Of a stretch of 64,000 bases of DNA, positions 59,084 through 64,000 are shown piece after piece. The notes below the pieces were generated by a model, which saw only the letters and a program-made list of their open reading frames with translations, did not search any database and was not told where the DNA came from. Source of the stretch: Siphonodentalium dalli (lineage: Eukaryota; Mollusca; Scaphopoda; Gadilida; Siphonodentaliidae); contig CP136062.1 in assembly GCA_032622095.1 (NCBI GenBank), positions 152,948,875-153,012,874 on the forward strand, written 5' to 3'. Position 1 is the first letter of the stretch. Each line of letters opens with the position of its first letter. Position numbers and translations under genes: made by a program.

Positions 59084-59735
59084 CGACACGAGAAGTATAA
59101 TTTATGTAGTTCCACACAGGGGGCTCCTGAAGAAAAATACGAAAATAACAATGTAGACTTTTCATGTTACTGGTATAATCTATATTGGTATCCCCCCAGG
59201 AGCCTGTTAACATGTCTAAATATCGACATAATTTATTCTTGGTAGATATAGTTGAATGCAGTGTGAAGACAAATTCAGGCAGCATCGATAGATTCGATAC
59301 AGGTGGAACTATAGAGTTATTACTTCTCACGTAGTTATAGATGTGGTACATGGATGCAATTTATAATGGTTTTTGCGTTCGTTGTCTTGCACTTTATGGG
59401 CACGTTCGCGTGCATACAATGACATTTTTTGCAGGCATTTTATCATAGAAAACCCTATGGTGCCAATATATGAACGACAACATGCATATAAAATGCATAT
59501 ATACCAAACCTTAACGACACATGAGAAGTAAAATTTCAATAGATCCACATGTAACTGTGCTTCTGGCACGTTGCCTTAAATTATAGCTACATGTGCATGC
59601 TTGATTCATGCGAGATAATTGCATGTTATTTGCAGGCAAATTTCGATAGCATCCTTATTTGTGGAACTACACAGTTTTTACTTCTAATGTAGTTAGCTGT
59701 GGTACAGATGCATTTAATAAGCATTTTCGCATTCA
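59084..59735. mobile_element. Left part of a split GGCAAGTTTGC-family element
   Basis: CGACACGAGAAGTATAATTT through GCATTTTCGCATTCA follows the family. The continuation is found almost 3 kb away at 62704-62840 (GTTCCTGTCACATTGTAGCT, AATGCCTGCCAAAATATGTC). Confidence 0.6.
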
Positions 59736-59965
59736 GGGGTCAATACTATGAAACTTTTTCTTTGTAAGAATCTACAATTGTTTGTAAGAAATAACAATTA
59801 TCATTCCGCCAATACTATGAACCTACGATTACAAACATAAATCACAAATAGTACGTGTTCTTTGTATTTACAAATATCTCCAATCACAAAGAATGTTCGA
59901 GTACTATGAAACATAATTTTTCAGTTTTCGCACCCTTAACACGGATAATATATATATATATGATA

Positions 59966-61485
59966 CGCAGGGACGTGGCGACAAGGGGTCGATTCACCCC
60001 CTCGGGAAAATATTTTGTCAGCTGGAAATTTCAAGTACAACCCACAGGGACGTCGCGACAAGGGGGTTGGGTTATGTTTCTCGCTCCAAACATTTTATCA
60101 ACACGTTCAACAGCTGGAAATTTGATACCTGAAACAACATGAATTGGAAATTTTACAACAACAATAGGTTGAACTTGTTCTGTTATTTTGTTTTTTCCAA
60201 CAATTTATTAGGGGGTATGTTTTGTTTTAGACCAACATTTGCATATTTACCTCCTTTGGTCAAAAGTTTGGATTGAAATGGCTTATATTTAGAAATTGTC
60301 AAACCTTATGGGGTGTCAGCTTGGATGTGATGTAGCAGTATGTGTTCCTTGTAACTACTGAAATTACCCAATTTATTGAAAGTTACAACGTTAACACTTG
60401 TCTAGAATGTCTATATAGGGTGTCAAACATAAATTGTCGATTTTCACATCCTTAAACCAGAGCATGTAACCATCTGATTCGCAGGGATGTAGCCCCCTGT
60501 GTTATCAATGGAAATCTCATAAACATGGACATGGCGATAGTGGTCTTGGGAACACGATGCCTGGCACATTACAGCTGTTCAGAATAGGATGGGGCGAGTA
60601 GCCGCCAAATCGTATGAGTCACAACATCTCTGACACAAGTTAGTGATTAATACAAATAGTGAGTGATACTTGCGGATTATAGCCAACATTAGCATGTAAC
60701 ATGTACTTACCATAATCAATGATATATCCAAGAATGGATAAAAATGACGCGTGTTCCCAATGTGAGTATGATTTTTCGCTCAAGAATGCATTGCGGATTA
60801 TCCTTTGAGTTTCAATCGTCGACGCGAATGCATTTGGTCACGGTAAAGGACACGAATACCAAGATGCAAGCACAGTTTTCATAAATGACTAGAGCATAAA
60901 TGCAGTGACGTGGCAAGATGCTTTTTTTTCTTTTTCGAAACGTCGATATCCAAATGTATCCCCACCCCTCATTTATAAACAATTATAAAATTGTTTACCC
61001 CGGCTGGCTTCTGATTTTCAAGCTGTAACAGTAAGTTGTGCACCCCCGCCCCTTGGATTGGACATATTGACTAAATATGACTAACTTAGTGTTAGTCACA
61101 AACGTTTTGAGTAACTTTGGTCAATTATTGGAATTATTTGCACATAATTCAGCAACTTTAATTTACGCCTTCCAATTGACTAAGAAAAGTCCCCATTTCT
61201 TAGTCGTTATGACTAACATCACCCTAGTAATTTTGATTAATGTTATGCCTCAGTCATGTTGGCTGAACTAAGTCAGTCATCCTGAGGAAAAACGTTTGAC
61301 TAACATATGTTAGTCATATTGACTAAGTTTTGTTATCAGCGTAGAAAAATTTAAATACTTTCCTCTTGATATACGATTCCATCTTTATGTGGAATTTATC
61401 GGCATTTTTTTGTTCAAAGGGTGCATATGGAAATTATAGGATGGACACCCCGTCGCCAAACTGAGCCCATATAGCCACGTCCCTA
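59966..61485. mobile_element. Degenerate element related to the 9751 hAT-type copy
   Basis: It opens GCAGGGACGTGGCGACAAGG and closes near ATAGCCACGTCCCTA, with inner AGCTGGAAATTT and TTGGTCAAAAGTTTGG like the 10040-10680 region. A second CAGGGACGT occurs at 60043 and CAGGGATGTAGC at 60488, suggesting internal duplication. No matching 8-bp flanks could be fixed. Confidence 0.4.
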
Positions 61486-61531
61486 TCTAGATATATTATA
61501 AGATATCGGAGCAGTTTGAAATTATAAAATG

Positions 61532-61840
61532 ACACTCCTATTGGTTTGGTTTGGTTTATTAGGGTTTATCGACGTTCTAGCCGCTATGCCACACACGGCG
61601 TTGTCAATTTTACGGGTGGAGGAAAGACCACGCAGAGGCTCGATTTCACCGAGAAATCGTCCCACTGCGTGTAGAACCACCGACCCCCGGAAAGCAACTG
61701 ACAAACTTGCCCAGATACACGATTCCGGTCACCCTCCATATGACGGGGTTAGAACCAGCTTCGTCAGTGCTGGACGGCATGTAACGGTGTAGTGCACCTG
61801 TCAATCTACCGACTGGCACTCTACCGCACCACTCCTATAA
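61532..61840 (-). mobile_element. tRNA-derived SINE (probable)
   Basis: Read on the minus strand, a tRNA-like head comes first. An A-box-like stretch (GCCAGTCGGTAGA, about 61806-61820) is followed by a B-box-like GGTTCTAACCC at 61746-61756. A non-tRNA body of about 190 bp follows, and the 3' end is AATAAACCAAACCAAACCAA, a LINE-type tail. It is more GC-rich than its surroundings. Such elements are transcribed by RNA polymerase III and mobilised by a partner LINE. It sits inside the larger element at 59736-62703. Confidence 0.6.
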
Positions 61841-62703
61841 CCGAGACCATTAGCACGTCCCTGCCTCGATACACCCCTCCCGATAAAATGGAGCCACGTT
61901 ACTGTCTCGATGTGTTATGATAAGAGTAGCGGATCAGTTTGAAATAATAGGATGGTCACAATATATATAATGCTATACCATCAAAATAATATTTTATTTT
62001 CACAAACTGAATGGTTGTAAATTTGTAATTTGTAAAAACAATGATACCAAAATGTTTGTAGTACTCGGTATTACACGGACTTGTACTTACATACACACAC
62101 TACACACGAACCGTTTAATTGTTAACTTGCGCAGACAAGTGGTCATCAACTTAGCAATCCGTGAACCGATTGGATAGCTCTGATAAGCGTTCACCTCTCA
62201 ACTTATGATTGGTTATTTCTTTTGTAACTTTGGCCCGCCGTGATTCAATATATTGTTAATCACTCACAGGCAAATGTTTGTCCGTAAGCAATCTACAATA
62301 ATCAACAGTAGATCTTTGTGAAATTTGCGAGATTTTGTTAGCTCATTGTTTCATAGTACCGGCGTTCTCACTAATCACAATATGATAGCACGCATTGTAA
62401 CTTCCCCATATAAATTGTTGTCAGTTATTTTAGCTCTATAATACATGTCCGTCTAATTTGAACTGGTATTCAGATAACACTGATAACATGTGCATGGGAG
62501 CAGAGTGGGGAGTTAGTTTTTTCTAAGTTTTACAGCTGTCTTTTAGGGGTTTCACCTCTCGCCCAGTCTAAGGTATTACAATAATACGGCTAAATTTTCC
62601 CTGTACTATGAAACCACTGTGATAGTTAACACAAATTTGTAATTACAAATTAATAAATACAATTTGTATTTACAGGTATAAAATTGTTCATAGTATTGAC
62701 CCC

Positions 62704-62840
62704 AGTTCCTGTCACATTGTAGCTTTCTATATAGAAATGCCTGCCAAAATATGTCTGGCAAATTTGTGAATGTATGAACGCACCCAACTTTCTGTATAAA
62801 AATGCCTGGAAAAAAATCCAGGTAAATTTGCCAGTATATC
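62704..62840. mobile_element. Right part of the split GGCAAGTTTGC-family element
   Basis: GTTCCTGTCACATTGTAGCT continues the repeat interrupted at 59735, as judged from the intact copy at 25600-25700. Confidence 0.6.
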
Positions 62841-63749
62841 ACACCTGGTTCAGTGGTCATGCTGATGTGCTATGACGCTGAATTACTATGATGGTATAGG
62901 GTAAAACAAAAGGTACCGTTATATTTTATTAATTTGTCTTTTTCGCTGTGTTCCGATAATCTTAACATATCCAGGGAAAGCCACCATGCGTAAAAAACAT
63001 TCAAAAGCATATTTATAGAGAAATAATTTTAATACTGATTGTATTAGTTGTTGAATATCGACTATAATCAAGATGATTATTCACGTCGTTTTAGAAACAC
63101 CATCGCAGGCATTATTATATATTTTCTAAACAATATGTGTTCTTAATTGAATGTTCATACACACATTGGTTTTTTCTCAAATCGCTGGGATTAGCCAAAC
63201 ATCGCGATAATGACAACTTTAGAAAATATAACGGTACGCTTTCGTAACGGCATCAGATTGCACTATCCGCATCATAGCAATTCAGCAGGACCACCAGCAT
63301 CATAACATATTAGCAGGACCACTTGACCAGGGGTGGGTATGTGCACGCGGTCTCAGGAGAGATTCTCGCATTATTTTGTTTGACATAACAGCGGGGTGTG
63401 TTCTCTTACTTTTCAGTGGCACCGATTAAATTCATTGTAAGTTTTATTGCTGCCCAGCATAACGGTGTCAACAATGTTTGTATATATAGGGTGATTATGT
63501 GGTCATTGATGCATTAATTAGAACCGGAAAACACTCACAATGCGAAACACCGTTGATTAAATAGAGAGGTTAGCGGGGGGGGGGGCAGTAAAAAAAATGC
63601 AGGAAGGTATACCGGGTGGGTGGGTGATCCGAATGGCAAAAGCGCATGTTTACGACCTGAAGCATTTTATTTACTAGAGACTTTTGTGCCCATAATTTAC
63701 ATTAGTAAGAGTTTAAAACATATAATTATAACGGCAAAAACACCATACG
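62841..63749. other. No gene seen; A/T-rich intergenic
   Basis: A G run at about 63575-63586 is the only low-complexity tract. No repeat-family match was noticed before the TTAA element at 63750. Confidence 0.45.
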
Positions 63750-64000
63750 TTAAAGGCACGTGAGGCCTTAGTTGTCGAAATATTCATATTTGTTCCAATC
63801 ACCGTAAACAGAAAAACATTAAAACGCATACAGTTTCGTTCATATATACCATGACCATCGCGTAAACAGCATGTTATCATAAAGATTTACTATATTTTAC
63901 CTAAGCAAGAGCAAGATTGTGTTACAGAAGACAGCACAGTGCTGCTGGCTAATCACACACAAATGGCATAAACGCTCTTTATTCGTTCCATATCAGGAAT
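63750..64000. mobile_element. TTAA element, AAAGGCACG family, cut by window end
   Basis: It starts TTAAAGGCACGTGAGGCC at 63750 and follows the 44856 copy for 250 bp up to the first ACGCTCTTTATT box and CATATCAGGAAT. The rest lies outside the window. Confidence 0.75.

Larger units (their letters stand above)
59736..62703. mobile_element. ~2.97-kb element with 17-bp perfect terminal inverted repeats
   Basis: GGGGTCAATACTATGAA at 59736-59752 is exactly inverted at 62687-62703. TACTATGAA is repeated near the ends (59811, about 59901, inverted at about 62345, 62602), as are TTTGTA-rich stretches, so it looks like a subterminal repeat array that could bind a transposase. No transposase frame is preserved. 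The interior holds CAGGGACGTGGC-type sequences and a probable SINE. The insertion splits an older repeat. No clear target duplication is visible, so the superfamily is unassigned. Confidence 0.68.

Overview
This is a gene-poor, AT-rich stretch of an animal nuclear genome. The one confident host gene is FoxF, a forkhead transcription factor on the minus strand (31310-32279). It is read as a first coding exon that ends at a splice donor. The absence of bacterial operon structure, the splice donor, LINE 3' ends with (TTGA)n, (TTATC)n or (CAAAT)n tails, a probable tRNA-derived SINE and a very dense load of MITE-like elements all fit a metazoan. The LINE protein fragments and the FoxF sequence suggest an invertebrate, perhaps a lophotrochozoan such as a mollusc. 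The species assignment is inference.

Layout. 0-9 kb: old palindromic elements, a duplicated G/C-rich repeat whose second copy is internally deleted, the first TTAA hairpin MITEs, a ~360-bp tandem array and a minisatellite. 9.6-11 kb: a hAT-type element with a perfect 8-bp target duplication, nested in an older TTAA element. 11.8-16.1 kb: two minisatellites and small TTAA elements. 16.3-17.7 kb: a LINE 3' end between two diverged direct repeats. 17.7-20.3 kb: mostly single-copy sequence. 20.3-31.3 kb: a LINE relic, TTAA elements sharing their end sites, a 144-bp-arm hairpin, long-TIR elements and an exact 87-bp duplication. 31.3-32.3 kb: FoxF, with a block of degenerate tandem repeats just upstream (32.6-34.1 kb). 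34-47 kb: a chain of nested TTAA elements. 47.9-49.8 kb: a large 27-bp minisatellite inside one copy of a local duplication. 51-58.4 kb: a TA-flanked element, LINE ends and a GC-rich repeat. 59.1-62.8 kb: a ~3-kb element with 17-bp perfect terminal repeats, split into an older repeat and containing a SINE.

The most unusual theme is a near-perfect 67-nt hairpin. It occurs in inverted pairs inside at least three differently ended element families, 14 times in 64 kb. A second theme is that TTAA-flanked elements repeatedly share one TTAA with their neighbour, so they have inserted into each other's target duplications. A third is a two-part motif (AACGCTCTTT boxes about 40 bp apart) carried by several families. 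Between the repeats lie short GC-richer single-copy islands that could be FoxF regulatory elements.

No tRNA, rRNA, CRISPR array or intact transposase or reverse transcriptase was found. Boundaries of old repeats are approximate unless a terminal TTAA or TA site is stated.
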